Assembly (NCBI RefSeq): GCF_932526225.1
Contig: NC_064047.1
Location: 4,587,501-4,651,500 of the forward strand
Reading direction: 5' to 3'
DNA length: 64,000 bases
Source: Nematostella vectensis
Lineage: Eukaryota; Cnidaria; Anthozoa; Actiniaria; Edwardsiidae
The position numbers and the translations under genes were made by a program. Each line of letters begins with the position of its first letter. Positions within the stretch are counted from its first letter, which is position 1. The notes beneath the pieces were generated by a model that was given only the letters and a program-made list of their open reading frames with translations, made no database searches and was not told the origin of the DNA. This document shows positions 53,692 through 64,000 of this stretch, one piece after another.

Positions 53692-55336
53692 AGCACCGAG
53701 CGGCAAATCCTCTCTGATCAAACGTCGTTTCGTGCTAAGACGTAGTAAGCGATTTCCCTCCCCTCCCATCCATGAGGTATATAGTTACTTAGTATTCCAC
53801 TGCTTATCAGTGTGACGGGTGCCCAGTGTGGGACAGTGACATGGTTGCCATGGTTACCAAGCGCAGCAATCTCCATTGGGCACCCACCCGCCAACTCATC
53901 TAGTGTTCATGAGTTTAAACAAAGGTAAATGGACTCGAATGTCTTATGATATAATTCAAGTATTTAGAATAACCAAGGGAATATACAAAACAACAGTGGC
54001 TAAGTCTAAATCTCCTATCGGATAGAAACATAAGAGTTCAGGGACTCATGCCAGAAATAGGTCAATGGTACAAACAATGTATTCAAGGACTCCTGACTAA
54101 GCCTGTTAGATTATAACACTGTAAGATTATATAAAGTACATTTACTTAAATGAATAAACAATCATTTGTTGCATTATTAACCATACCTAAGTATTACTCT
54201 ACTGGTTTGTGACATTGTTAACAAATGACTCATCACTGGGTTCATTTAAAGGGTCTAATCTTTGTTCTTTTCCTCCATCACATTAAGCTTTCACTGTGTT
54301 AAGACATGTATGGCACAAGAAACTCAGATTTTTCTGCAATCACCACCTTTGAATTAATAAAGATATATATATATATAATCTTGAGTTGCATTGTAAATGC
54401 CATATCATAACACTGATTAGGGCAAAAAAGAATTTTCTGAATTTTATTACAATGCTAGCTGTACGTAAATGTGCCTTCTCTATGCTAGTTATGCTCTCTA
54501 CTCCCCAAAGGCAAAGCGTTTTGGTAGAATTTTGCAAAAGATAAGGGGTAAATTTGCTGTTAAACCAAAAGTGAGCCATAAAAACAATATAAATTGTTTT
54601 CATTGTTCACGGCATTTGTTATTTTACGTGCAAAGTAAGCAAAAATATCTATTTATGCTTTCATATTTTTTAGCAAACACAGTTTTTGGAGACAAAGGAG
54701 AGGGGTATAGAATACCGGACATGGAATTAGGACATTATTTCAGTACTGTAAGCTACCAGGCGCAAAAACACTACGAAGACAACGTATAAGCTTAACTTCT
54801 AGTTTTTTAATGCAAATATAACCAGAAAACATATAATGACATTCAATGAGGGATAGAGGTTTGATTTTAGAAAAGAAAAGCTTATCGAAAGGAAACAACA
54901 TGTGTTTTTAAAACTAAACAGAAGCCTTTATGAAAAAACACAAAATGGCGATTTATATATAGTAGACAGTTCTCATCAGCTGATTCAAATATCTACTTCG
55001 CAATAGACCAAGCAAATTGAGGTAAATACCTTTAGCTCATTCTTGAGTGTCCAGGTCACAAATAAGGTCTTGAGACTTGATTGACTGCAAGTTTGAAGTT
55101 TACACGGGTCTCAACGCGACGCTAATGTACAACACAGCGAAATTTTCCGTAATCATTCCGAGTTTAACACGACTTTTCACAATAACTTGATAGAAATTAA
55201 AGCTATGGTGAAATTTACAGTAATAGAATCGCGAATCTGGCATTTTCCACTGCACAAATAACATGGATCTGAGAGGTGGAATTACAAAATCCAAGATGGC
55301 GGCCATGACAGAGTTTGCAGCGTAGAGCTGTGCATT
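53692..55336. other. Non-coding sequence between satellite and DIRS-like element
   Basis: Homologous to 40673-42313 of block B. The last four bases, CATT (55333-55336), are the crossover site of the DIRS-like insertion. Nothing else is recognised. Confidence 0.55.
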
Positions 55337-55439
55337 TCTATTCTCTTTCACTGCGTTCAGCCGAATAGAAAATATTTATTGTCTATATTATAAAATAAGA
55401 GAGACAACGTGTAGGAGGATAGCCATCCAGCTGGTTAAG
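55337..55439 (-). repeat. Split direct repeat B2
   Basis: 103 bp starting TCTATTCTCTTTCACTGCG on the plus strand; near-identical to B1 at 55656-55758. Confidence 0.8.
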
Positions 55440-55491
55440 TTTATTGAGTAGTTACAGTATAAGCGATTAAACATTATGATACAATTGGTGA

Positions 55492-55655
55492 AAATATACC
55501 ATCGATTCTAGAGAGAGTTATTAGTAGAGCTGGAAGGGGTCAAGTGAATAACGCGACGCCAAACAATGTATAATAAGGACATACTAAAGTCATGTGACCA
55601 AATAGATAACAAAAGAAACAACAACAATCTCGTTAATACCGAAAATAAATTCATT
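55492..55655 (-). repeat. Split direct repeat A2
   Basis: 164 bp, near-identical to A1 at 59857-60020, ending AAATTCATT and abutting B1 directly. Confidence 0.8.
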
Positions 55656-55758
55656 TCTATTCTCTTTCACTGCGTTCAGCCGAATAGAAAATATTTATTG
55701 TCTATATTATAAAATAAGAGAGACAACGTGTAGGAGGATAGCCATCCAGCTGGTTAAG
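55656..55758 (-). repeat. Split direct repeat B1
   Basis: 103 bp, matches B2. Lies just downstream of the recombinase gene on the minus strand. Confidence 0.8.
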
Positions 55759-55815
55759 GATGTTAAGAATTAAAGAGAACTGGCACGAGAATAATTGGAG
55801 AAGGCAAATATGGAA

Positions 55816-56852
55816 TTACAAGCCTAAGTTAAGGCTTACAAGCAATTGGTGTTGTAGATCTTCCCTACAATAAAGATCTTTGCATCTTTCTGTCTTCCAC
55901 CGACCGTGTTTCTTAATCAGGCGATCAGGGACATCGCTATTGGCTGCAGAGGTGGCGCCGCCACTCCTAAGCGAATGGAGACCACGCGTGCGGTGTCAAT
56001 GCCGATAGATTTAAACTTGGCTAGAATAACTTCGCGCGCTCTAGAGTATGAGAGATTCGAACCAGCTCGTAGAGTGTAAACGTTATTCGGGCGATGCGCA
56101 ACGAGAGATCGAAAAACAAACTCATGGGAGGAAGGATTGTCACCGGACAATAAGGCATACCTTTTTAACATGTTATAGGGGCAAGTAGCATTGCCTGTCT
56201 TAGCGATTATCACGGTTGAACCTAAGCTAAGCTGGTCTGTCTTACTCTTAGGGATCAAGATAGAAAAATAACTTTCTTCAAATTGTATGTGTGACCACTT
56301 AATATTACAGATTTCGTCATAGCGAAGAAAACCGGCAAAGCCGACCAAACAAATACAAACATCTCTAATATCAGATAGAGTAGCAAAAGTGCCGGCAAAC
56401 TTATTAACTAACGCGGATAAATGCTCAGGCAAAATAGGTAAGCGTTGTCTAGATACTTTAGGCTTAGAAACTGATAACATGCGAGAGATACCCTTCAAAA
56501 CGGCCTTACAAAAGTTACTATCACAAGGATTTGGGGCCCCACAGGATTTATGAAAGAATGAAATAGCATAGTAGCTGGACTGAACAGAGGAAAAAGACAG
56601 ACCTGACTGCGCTAAACTAACTAAATACAAAGCAACATAAGAATCTTTAGCTGGGAAGTAGGTGACCTCGTCGAAACAGCTTGTCCACTGTCTCCACTTT
56701 TTAAACTTGGCAGAATAGCCTTTTACTGTAGTGGGGGCGTTGGATGACAATAGGACTTCAGGGACTTGTCTTGACAGGTCAACCAGCAGAGGGTTGTCTA
56801 AATAAGCAAAGCGATTTGTAAAGAAAAAAGGAAAAACAATTGTTAATCTCAA
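55816..56852 (-). pseudogene. DIRS-like tyrosine recombinase, frameshifted before its catalytic end
   Basis: The N-terminal SAM-like domain (TTVKGYSAKFKKWRQW) and catalytic domain are visible, with box I Arg in GFAGFLRYDEICNIKW. Near 55985 the reading changes frame. The remaining catalytic residues (HSLRSGG, an HGRW segment and the nucleophile in KDLY) lie in another frame ending near 55816. The open frame alone stops at 55917 without them. It would normally join the circular cDNA to the genome. Confidence 0.75.
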
Positions 56853-57138
56853 GTAAGTAGATTTTAATTTTACACCAATATAATGACATCATACACACAG
56901 GCTTAAAACAAACATAGGAAAATAGTTTCATTATGATTTCACATATATCATTCTATAGGCTATAAAGCGCATACGAATGTATCCTCTCTTTAATAACAAG
57001 TTCATCTCTTTTCATTGTATGATGTTTATCATATGGAATAATCCAACATGCGAGCTATAAAGCTCCAGGCATAAGCCTTCACAGCGGCCTTGATTACACT
57101 CTAAATATTCAGCTATAAAGCTCGGCTACTAAATAAAG

Positions 57139-58020
57139 CTAATGAGAAGCATCAAGCTTAATGACTAGAACCGGGGATTGGAATTTACCATCCGAGAAAA
57201 TCGTGTTAAAGCTAGACGGACCAAAAATTCCACTAGAGTCCGAAAACTCCATCACCTCGAGGACTGAAAACCTGGGCTCATGTAAAGGAAAAAGCACTGA
57301 CCAAAAAACGGACGATTGCCATTTCGGAACAACAAGACACCCATGAGCGTGGCACGCCTCTAAATGAAAAACCGTGCATGGAATGAGGTAGATAGGCGGA
57401 ACAAGCCAGTTGTTGTCATGGGACCAATCGACGCTAAACGCATCAACCGCTTGTGTGCCCGGACACCAGAACTTGGAATAAAACTTAGCACACTTGGCCG
57501 AATTGTGAGAAGCGAAACAATCAGCTGAAAAGGGGCCGAACAATGAACTCATGCGAATGAAAAAGGCATTGGACACGGTCCAGTCATCATAGTCGACAAC
57601 TCGACTGAGCAAATCTGCATACTCATTAAGTTGCCTAGGAACCCACTCGACTTCAAGAGAGACTTGGTGTGAAGCACAAAAATGAAAAATATCCAAAGCT
57701 ATCTTATGAAGCCTCAGAGACATGCTTCCTTTGCGAGTTATTATAGCGGCGTTGTGATTGTCCGTATAAATCTTAACAATCTTACCCTCAATAAGCGGTC
57801 TAAAAGACTTAAGTGAGTAAATAATTGCTAACAATTCACGGCCATTGCTATCCGAAACGGATTCAATAGTAGAGAACGCTTGAAAAAATAATTCAAATTC
57901 AGCACTATCTAGAACAAGAGCATGACCACCGCATGCAAAAGCGCTAGCATCAGAATGAATAACGACAATGGGCTTAGAATAGGAAAAAAGAATCTTGTTA
58001 TTCAAACGCACGGATGACAA
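57139..58020 (-). CDS. DIRS-like RNase H and C-terminal domain
   Basis: 293 codons. The four RNase H acids are present: VIHSDASAF (D), NGRELLAIIYSL (E), KIYTDNHNAA (D) and NEYADLLSR (D). A C-terminal segment follows with DCFASHNSAKCAKF and DAFSVDW, typical of DIRS-type polyproteins. It is the C-terminal part of the RT polyprotein, separated by a one-base frameshift. Confidence 0.75.
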   Translation of the reverse strand: MSSVRLNNKILFSYSKPIVVIHSDASAFACGGHALVLDSAEFELFFQAFSTIESVSDSNGRELLAIIYSLKSFRPLIEGKIVKIYTDNHNAAIITRKGSMSLRLHKIALDIFHFCASHQVSLEVEWVPRQLNEYADLLSRVVDYDDWTVSNAFFIRMSSLFGPFSADCFASHNSAKCAKFYSKFWCPGTQAVDAFSVDWSHDNNWLVPPIYLIPCTVFHLEACHAHGCLVVPKWQSSVFWSVLFPLHEPRFSVLEVMEFSDSSGIFGPSSFNTIFSDGKFQSPVLVIKLDASH

Positions 58021-58030
58021 GAGCCAGAAC

Positions 58031-59302
58031 TCAACTTCTACGAGGCATTGTTGAAAAAAAAAACTGATAACAACGAAGGTCTAACTGAGTGTCCCATTGT
58101 TCTCTAAAATTAACAGCAGACTGCAAAAATCTGGTCATAATGATGGCAATATTACCGACCACAGGCGAAAGTGAAATTATCTTACCTACACAAGAGGCCA
58201 AAAAACGAGGTGTAACTAACGGCAAACGCGACTTAAGTTCTTGCAGAGAAGAAATTAACTTATCAATTCTAGGTCGAGGGATAGAAATACTCGAATCCGC
58301 AAGGTTCCAGACAATGCCGAGCCATTCAAGCGTTTGAGAAGGGTGCCAGACCGATTTCTCGGAACTAGGAACAATACCAGCGCGAATTAAGTCTGCACGA
58401 ACAACCTCAGCTACGCGCTCGGCCGTAGCCAAATCTTTCTCGCAAAAAATACCGTCATCTAAATGATGGTGATATCCGGACTTCATATCGAACTTAAACA
58501 AAAAACCATTCTGAACGATAATTTGAATAAATGACTTCCAATCTTCCATGCGAAACTTCTGCTTAGGAATGCACTTGTTAACATGCCGAAGATCCAGTAT
58601 GAGTCTAGGTTTCCCAGCGGAATTATACGAAACAGACAAAGGATTTATGACAGTCGGCGGAGCAAAAACTTCAACAACTAAGCCTAAGTTAAGCAATTCT
58701 GCAATAGCATCAAATACGAAAGTGGGATCACTAAGGGCGGACTTATTATTAGGCAAATGAACCCTAGTTGGCAAACTGGAGAGCGGGATAGAGTAACCTA
58801 TATTACTAACATCCAGAATCCAACTAGGAGCGTTAATATCCTTCCAAAACGAAACATGAGCTTTAAGACGACCCTTTACTACAGGTGGGGTAACACCACT
58901 TTCGTATTCATACAAGTTACGCTTATAAAAGTCTAAGACAGTATCATTGTCATAATTGATAACAGACTTATCTTCAATCAAAGCTTGCATCTCTTGGTCG
59001 GGTGTAGCACAATCAATGCAATTATCACATGAAGTAGTAAGAGAACCAGAAAACGCCTCACTGACTTCACTAGCCAAGTTCTTAAAAAAAGGAAGGGCTA
59101 CTGGCGGCTGGCTGACGTGGAGCTTGTTGTTGTGCCGGGAGTACCAAACTGGGGGAAGGATTTGGCGATGCGCACAGGGCAATCCCTCCACCAATGCCCA
59201 GGGGCTCCACAGTAACGACAGGATCCTCGTTGCTGTTCGTTGGGACGCTGTTGGCCAAAACTGGAGCCATACTGCTGGTAGCTTGGCTGTCGACCGGACC
59301 AA
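58031..59302 (-). pseudogene. DIRS-like reverse transcriptase with internal deletion
   Basis: 423-codon frame. The fingers/palm region is recognisable: PLSVSYNSAGKPRLILDLRH and FLFKFDMKSGYHHH (motif A). The sequence then jumps directly to LDDGIF, the YxDD-type catalytic box; about 55 residues normally between them are missing. The thumb-like region continues (SQTLEWLGIVWNL). The frame is shifted relative to RNase H at a homopolymer near 58060-58069. Enzyme activity is unlikely in this copy. Confidence 0.75.
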
Positions 59303-59856
59303 CCGGCTCTCTGGTCGAACGAAGGCCTGTTGTAGGGCGCAAAAGCGCCGCGACCTCTTCCTGAAGGTTTCTCAGCATACTTGTGCTTGTTGGCTCTGGT
59401 TTTTTCTCGCAAAGCTTCCCGCTCGGCGGCCCTAATCTTCTTGTCGTCCTCCTGATCGATAGCTACCGGCGAGCCCTCGTAATGTTTAACAGTGGCCCAG
59501 CCACCCTCAGAGGAATCCGCAATTCTGATCTTACGATTTCTGTCTTAGATAAGCGATACGGCGTGTTTTATATGAAAGTTCGCGTCGTCGGTCTGTGGAG
59601 CAGTAGGGGTTAAGGCCAGGCTTGACAGTGATTTATCGAGATGCTCCTTGACAGAAAGATTGAATTTGTAGTTCCGTAGGTTACCAGGGTGAATGAGCTT
59701 GACTTCGGATTCGGTTTTTAACTGCTTCGACAAAGTTAGCGCTTGTTCAGCCGAGTCGGAAGACTCTTTAAATAAACTTGTGAGACTTGATTTATGGGCG
59801 TCAAGCTCGGTCAGTAGAAAGGATTTGAAGCTTTCTAGATCCTCTTTAGTAGCCAT
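59098..59856 (-). pseudogene. DIRS-like Gag with zinc knuckle, one in-frame stop
   Basis: The frame starts at ATG 59856 (MATKEDLESFKSFLLTELDA), is helical, and is interrupted by TAA at 59545-59547. It then continues in the same frame to 59098 with an Arg/Gly/Gln-rich region and a CCHC zinc knuckle (CRYCGAPGHWWRDC). The 3' part overlaps the RT frame. Nucleic-acid binding is expected for the knuckle. Confidence 0.65.
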
Positions 59857-60020
59857 AAATATACCATCGATTCTAGAGAGAGTTATTAGTAGAGCTGGAA
59901 GGCGTCAAGTGAATAACGCGACGCCAAACAATGTATAATAAGGACATACTAAAGTCATGTGACCAAAAAGGGAACAAAAGAAACAACAACAATCTCGTTA
60001 ATACCGAAAATAAATTCATT
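59857..60020 (-). repeat. Split direct repeat A1
   Basis: 164 bp. It ends exactly at the Gag start codon (ATG complement at 59854-59856), so it serves as the 5' leader and probably the promoter. Confidence 0.8.
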
Positions 60021-60376
60021 CCTTCTGCGGTAACTAGGCCAGCGATGACGAAATGAGGGGAGGCTAGATTAGCATAGATACTTCGTGTAAGAAAAAGGCC
60101 TGAGTAAGGTCGCAGCAAGTACACTAAAAAAATACACACACAATGGTGCATGGACTTCCTGGGCACTGCACAATAATGCACGTTGTTAGGAAAAACGACG
60201 AAAAAAAAAAAAAACAGTTCATTTTACAACTGGGCTACCACAGGTACCCCAGTAACAAACAACGCAAAAACCCAGAGGCGTGAATCGTTTTAACGATTTT
60301 AACGATTTTACTTTAAAAGTACTAAAACCAAAAGAACGAAAACTTTGCTAGCATTTTACTTTTTTTTGCAAACTAA
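60021..60376. other. Flank between DIRS-like element and MITE
   Basis: Homologous to 42314-42657. No gene. Contains A-rich runs. Confidence 0.5.
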
Positions 60377-60937
60377 GGGAGTGTTCATTAAATACACAAA
60401 GGGGGGGGGGGGGGGGGGGGCGGGGAGGTTGCAGGATTTTTTTTCCTCAATCAGTTATTTGCAGAATTTTTTTTTCCAAACCCCCCCCCACCATCCTCCA
60501 AAGTCACATGGTCCGCCCCTGAGGACGCCTGTGAAAAAGTATACCTTTGTATATATTTGTTTTTGAATATTTTTCTGTATAAAAAGGGATCCAATGCCCA
60601 ACGTATAAGACATCGTTATATCTTTTTGTGGATTTGCATGCTCCACTGTGGGTAAATCCAGTTGTTATATACTGAAAGCTGGAAGTATCTATATTATGGT
60701 TTATAAAGACAAAAGTATTAAACATTGGTCATTTGGCTTAATATTCAATCTGTATTTTTGCTACTAACAAGATCATATCAGTAAAATTAAAGCTGAAAAG
60801 TACGGCTCCTAAGAGCCCCCCCCCTCCCTTTAGAGGACGTTTTTTTCGGAGCATCCCTCCTTTTGGTTGTTAAAAATATTCGAACCCCCACCCTTCAATA
60901 ACCCCTTCCCCCCTTGGTGTATTTAATGAACACTTCC
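60377..60937. mobile_element. MITE with TAA target duplication, block C
   Basis: Second copy of the MITE at 42658-43232 at the equivalent position, 561 bp, differing mostly in homopolymer lengths. Its insertion predates duplication of the block. Confidence 0.65.
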
Positions 60938-61840
60938 TAACAACTTGAATTGGATTGAACCGTAGAAAATCGATTGACGTCTGGTGACAAATGAGAGGCG
61001 CATGCGCACACGGATGGAAAACTTTTCTGACAAATCTAGCTTATAATGTGTCGACCAAGGTCTGATGTACAATATCCTATAGCTTAATTGTTAAAATTTT
61101 TTCCAGTAGCGAACAAGCACTTCGGAGAATAGTGAATTATACGGGTTCACCGTTGCGTTGCCATAGAGAAACAGCAATGTAAACACATGTTACGTTTTTT
61201 ATAAAGTTCATCCCTAGCTGTATGGCATGGCCAAATAGTTTGATGGACCGATCCCTGTAGCAAAAGATACGAGTTGTGATTGACAGGATGGTTGGGAATT
61301 CGGAAAACTGCATCGCATCTCAAAAAATACCTCTTTCTGGTGCTTGCATCTAATCGAGGTAGATAAGGACGCTTTTGACAATTCTATTCCCTAAGAATTG
61401 TAAGATAAGTAATATGTAAGACTAACGGGAAAAATAGTGCTACACAACTACTCAACTTGTCCCGCAACAATCAGAAAAATACGATGTTCTTGTTTATGAT
61501 ACACTTTTTGATTATGTTTATTTATAAGACCCATGTGTGCCCATATAATAGTTTAACATTAATAGTTAATATTTCATTTTTAACTTGAGCTTGTCATTGC
61601 CATTTTCAAACAGTTGATTTCTTGCTGCCCTGTAAAAAAAGAGAAAGATGTCATTTAGCATGGACGACCAGTAACGGAAAAAAAAATAGATATTTCGTTT
61701 CAAGTAAAGTACAGAAGAAATCATACGCAGCTTTTAAGAAGCAGATTCTAGGTAGCGGCCCCTAGAGCCCGAGTTCAAAATGGCCGATTAATTAGGCTCG
61801 ACTTTGTACCTGAAGTCCTTATTCTTTAACGTGCTATTTG
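60938..61840. other. Non-coding flank downstream of lectin copy D
   Basis: Counterpart of 43236-44130, nearly identical. Nothing recognised. Confidence 0.5.
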
Positions 61841-62142
61841 CTATTTGCTTGTTGTTGGTACAGTTGTTGTTCGTGGTTGTTGCTGTTGTTGTTGTTGTCT
61901 TCGTGGTTGTGCTGTTGTTGGTATAGTTGTTGTTCGTTGTTGTTGCTGTTGTTTTCTTCGCGGTTGTTGGTGCAGTTGTTGTTCGTGGTTGTTTTCTTCG
62001 CGGTTGTTGTTGTTGTTGGTACAGTTGTTGTATTGTCTTCGTGGTTGTTGCTGTTGTTGGTACAGTTGTTGTTGTTTGTTTGTTTGCTTGTTTTGTTTGT
62101 TTGTTTGTTTGTGTTTTTTTTTTTTTTTGGGGGGGGGGGTGT
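61841..62142. repeat. (GTT)n-type microsatellite array, downstream of lectin copy D
   Basis: Shorter counterpart of 44131-44580, next to exon 3 of copy D. The length difference shows the array is unstable. Confidence 0.85.
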
Positions 62143-62153
62143 CCGGACTTACC

Positions 62154-63221
62154 TTAGACACAATTGTATCTGATCTCGATGTACTTGTATGTGCCGACAC
62201 ACGGATCCCCGTACACCGAGTTCTTGGCCTGGAGTGTGCACGAGTTTTGCCCTTGGCACGCGGCAGTGATCGTCGCAGAGCTGGAGACGCAATTCGTGGT
62301 TTGTATGGAGGCACTAGGGCAGGCTTCAGACCCGGGGGCTGTTCGACCGTAGTTCGCGTACGAGACGTCAATTGTCTTACTGGCTGGGCACTGGATTGTA
62401 CGAGTGTGGTGCTCGCATATTATGTCTGGTGAAGGATAAATGTGCAGGTGTTTCAGTTTGTTAGTGCGTCAGCTCATGAGGACGTCATCCCTGATTTAAC
62501 ACGCTCGAGGCATGGATATTATCATCTTTTTCTTCTGAAGCTGATGTTATTAATATATGTATTAGGATTTTAAATGCGGAGCGCTTGCTGTAGGCATTAA
62601 ATAACAGGTAAAAAAATAGCTAATACATAGTAATGACGACGTTGAGACCAAATTTGCAACGCTTTTCTATCATAACTTAAAAGTACTTAACTGCTAAAAA
62701 ATAAATATCTTCAGAGGCGAACCATGAGATTTCAAAAATATTTTAATTCGTTCCGCCATACTTTGTATAGGTCCCAATATCTCATTTTCCAGCCCACTTT
62801 TTTCAGCCCACATGCCCCCCCTCCCTTGCATCCCTAGAACTTGAAGAGGTAAAAAAAATACGTAGAGCTTACCTTTAAATCCGTTAATTCTGTATACTAA
62901 ATTCGCCCAGTTCTCTCCAACGCCATTAACGCAATGAGATGATGCACCGTGCATGCTATATCTCGAGGCGGCCGAGACATCACTCCAACACTCGCCATAG
63001 AACTGAACACCAAACATGTCGGTGAAGCCTTCCTCGAAAGCCTCCCTCGCACATGCACTGATGACGTGGGTCATGTCAGGCCAAAGTGCCCACACTATTT
63101 CTGAGCGGTGGTTGTGGTAGAGGGTACGGAGCGAGCGGTTAGGGGCGTCTTCGTCATTGTAACATCCGACATGTCCGAGTGTGGCTGTTTTGCCATCTCC
63201 AATGCTCACCTCTATTTCACC
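62154..63221 (-). CDS. Secreted WSC-like/SUEL-lectin protein, copy D (exons 2 and 3 only)
   Basis: Third copy of the lectin gene. Exon 2 is 62873-63221 (349 nt) and exon 3 is 62154-62425 (272 nt including the TAA stop), with the same acceptors, donors and phases as copies A and C. The signal-peptide exon should lie beyond position 64,000; the window ends inside the intron-1 minisatellite. The lectin domain is intact (YGRT, GDPC, GTYKY). Near identity with copy C in exons and introns indicates recent tandem duplication. Confidence 0.8.
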
Positions 63222-63522
63222 CTAAAGTAAAGAACGATACATTTTGGTATAAATCGCAACCTCCTCTCTCCCACGAACACGTGTGTGTGTTCAAGCTAGG
63301 AGACAGCATAAACTGGCCTTGTCTCAGGGGAGTTAAAGCTGAAATGAAGGAGTTTTCATAAAAAAATCAAAGCATATAAGCAGAAGTGGAGTCTAAACGC
63401 TATAAAAGGAAAAAAAAAAGAAAAATCTTGTAAAATATAAACAGTAATCAAAGTTACTGTTTTAGTTTTTAGAGTTTTTAAAATTTTGTGGCTTTTCGAA
63501 AATGCAACGCTCTTACACGTAT

Positions 63523-64000
63523 GTTATCAAGAAGCAAAGGGAAACATGTTTACTAGAAGGAAAGGGAAAAAAGCAAGAAGCAAAGGGAAACATGTTAACA
63601 AGAAGCAAAGGGATACAAAAAGAAGGAAAGGAAAACATGTTAACAAGAAGGAAAGGGAAACACCTTAACAAGAAGCAAAGGGAAACGTTAACAAGAAGCA
63701 AGGGGAAACATGTTAACAAGAAGCAAAGGGATACAAAAAGAAGGAAAGGGGAAACATGTTAACAAGAAGGAAAGAGAAACGTTAACAAGAAGCAAAGGGA
63801 TACAAAAAGAAGGAAAGGGGAAACATGTTAACAAGAAGGAAAGGGGAAACATGTTAACAAGAAGCAAAGGGATACAAAAAGAAGGAAAGGGAAACATGTT
63901 AACAAGATGGAAAGGGAAACACCTTAACAAGAAGCAAAGGGAAACGTTAACAAGAAGCAAGGGGAAACATGTTAACAAGAAGCAAAGGGAGACATGTTAA
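63523..64000. repeat. Minisatellite in intron 1, copy D (runs off the window)
   Basis: Same array as at 1326 and 45966 but longer, containing several repeats of a larger sub-block (a standard unit plus the GGGATACAAAAAGAAGG variant). It reaches the window end, so its full length is unknown. Confidence 0.85.

Larger units (their letters stand above)
55337..60020 (-). mobile_element. DIRS/Ngaro-type tyrosine-recombinase retrotransposon with split direct repeats
   Basis: 4,684-bp insertion on the minus strand. On that strand the order is A1 (60020-59857), gag, RT, RNase H, recombinase, then B1 (55758-55656), A2 (55655-55492) and B2 (55439-55337). The A copies are 164 bp and the B copies 103 bp. 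This A1...B1-A2-B2 arrangement defines PAT/Ngaro-type elements, which integrate as circles through a tyrosine recombinase. The empty site in block B (42310-42313, CATT) shows insertion without target duplication. All ORFs carry lesions. Confidence 0.85.

Noticed and set aside
63502-64000. Lys-rich KGKHVNKK ORFs (also at 1281-1700 and 45929-46190)
   Set aside because: Translation of the intron-1 minisatellite; both strands are open and the frame is not kept between copies.

Overview
The window is eukaryotic and most likely from a cnidarian (sea anemone or coral type). It is AT-rich, with few intron-containing genes and many repeats. The only host genes I can support are tandem copies of a small secreted lectin gene on the minus strand: a signal-peptide exon, a cysteine-rich WSC-like exon and a SUEL/galactose-binding lectin exon, with phase-compatible splice sites. 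The cnidarian assignment rests on this domain pairing and on the gene content of the large virus-like transposon; it is inference.

The backbone is a tandem segmental duplication. Lectin gene copies start in the blocks at 1, 44.6 kb and 62.2 kb, and a decayed paralogue lies at 31.3 and 51.4 kb. A shorter block of about 2.1 kb (promoter side onward) is duplicated again, with its junction near 11,868. Because copies lacking each insertion are present, several mobile elements can be delimited to the base from 'empty' sister sites.

Insertions, left to right: (1) 3,739-11,671, a Ty3/gypsy-like LTR element with gag, aspartic protease and an envelope-like glycoprotein but no reverse transcriptase, RNase H or integrase, carrying a 5'-truncated LINE fragment. 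(2) 12,268-26,703, a 14.4-kb GC-rich Polinton/Maverick-like virus-derived transposon with terminal inverted repeats, a 6-bp GCTAAT target duplication, a capsid-type gene set, a packaging ATPase, a DDE integrase and a decayed polymerase-helicase-HNH fusion. (3) 34,061-38,972, a 4.9-kb foldback element with 1.65-kb arms, inserted in a 24-bp satellite. (4) 55,337-60,020, a DIRS/Ngaro-type tyrosine-recombinase retrotransposon with split direct repeats.

The virus-like element is the most interesting part. Left to right it encodes a glycine-rich membrane protein (-), a penton-like protein (-, frameshifted), a 508-residue virion-type protein (+), a coiled-coil membrane protein (-), the probable double-jelly-roll major capsid protein (+, frameshifted), an A32/FtsK-type packaging ATPase (+, frameshifted), four small proteins of which three look membrane-bound (+), an integrase (+), a polymerase-helicase-HNH open frame (-, many breaks) and a small zinc-ribbon-like protein (-). 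Intergenic spacers carry alternating CGTATA runs, and short palindromes recur within and between genes. I saw no adenovirus-type protease. The copy is not intact, but many breaks lie in homopolymers and could be assembly errors.

The rest is non-coding: minisatellites in lectin intron 1, a (GTT)n tract downstream of the lectin genes, a 24-bp satellite of 1.4-1.9 kb per block, a MITE with a TAA target duplication, and several kilobases per repeat unit with no recognisable gene.
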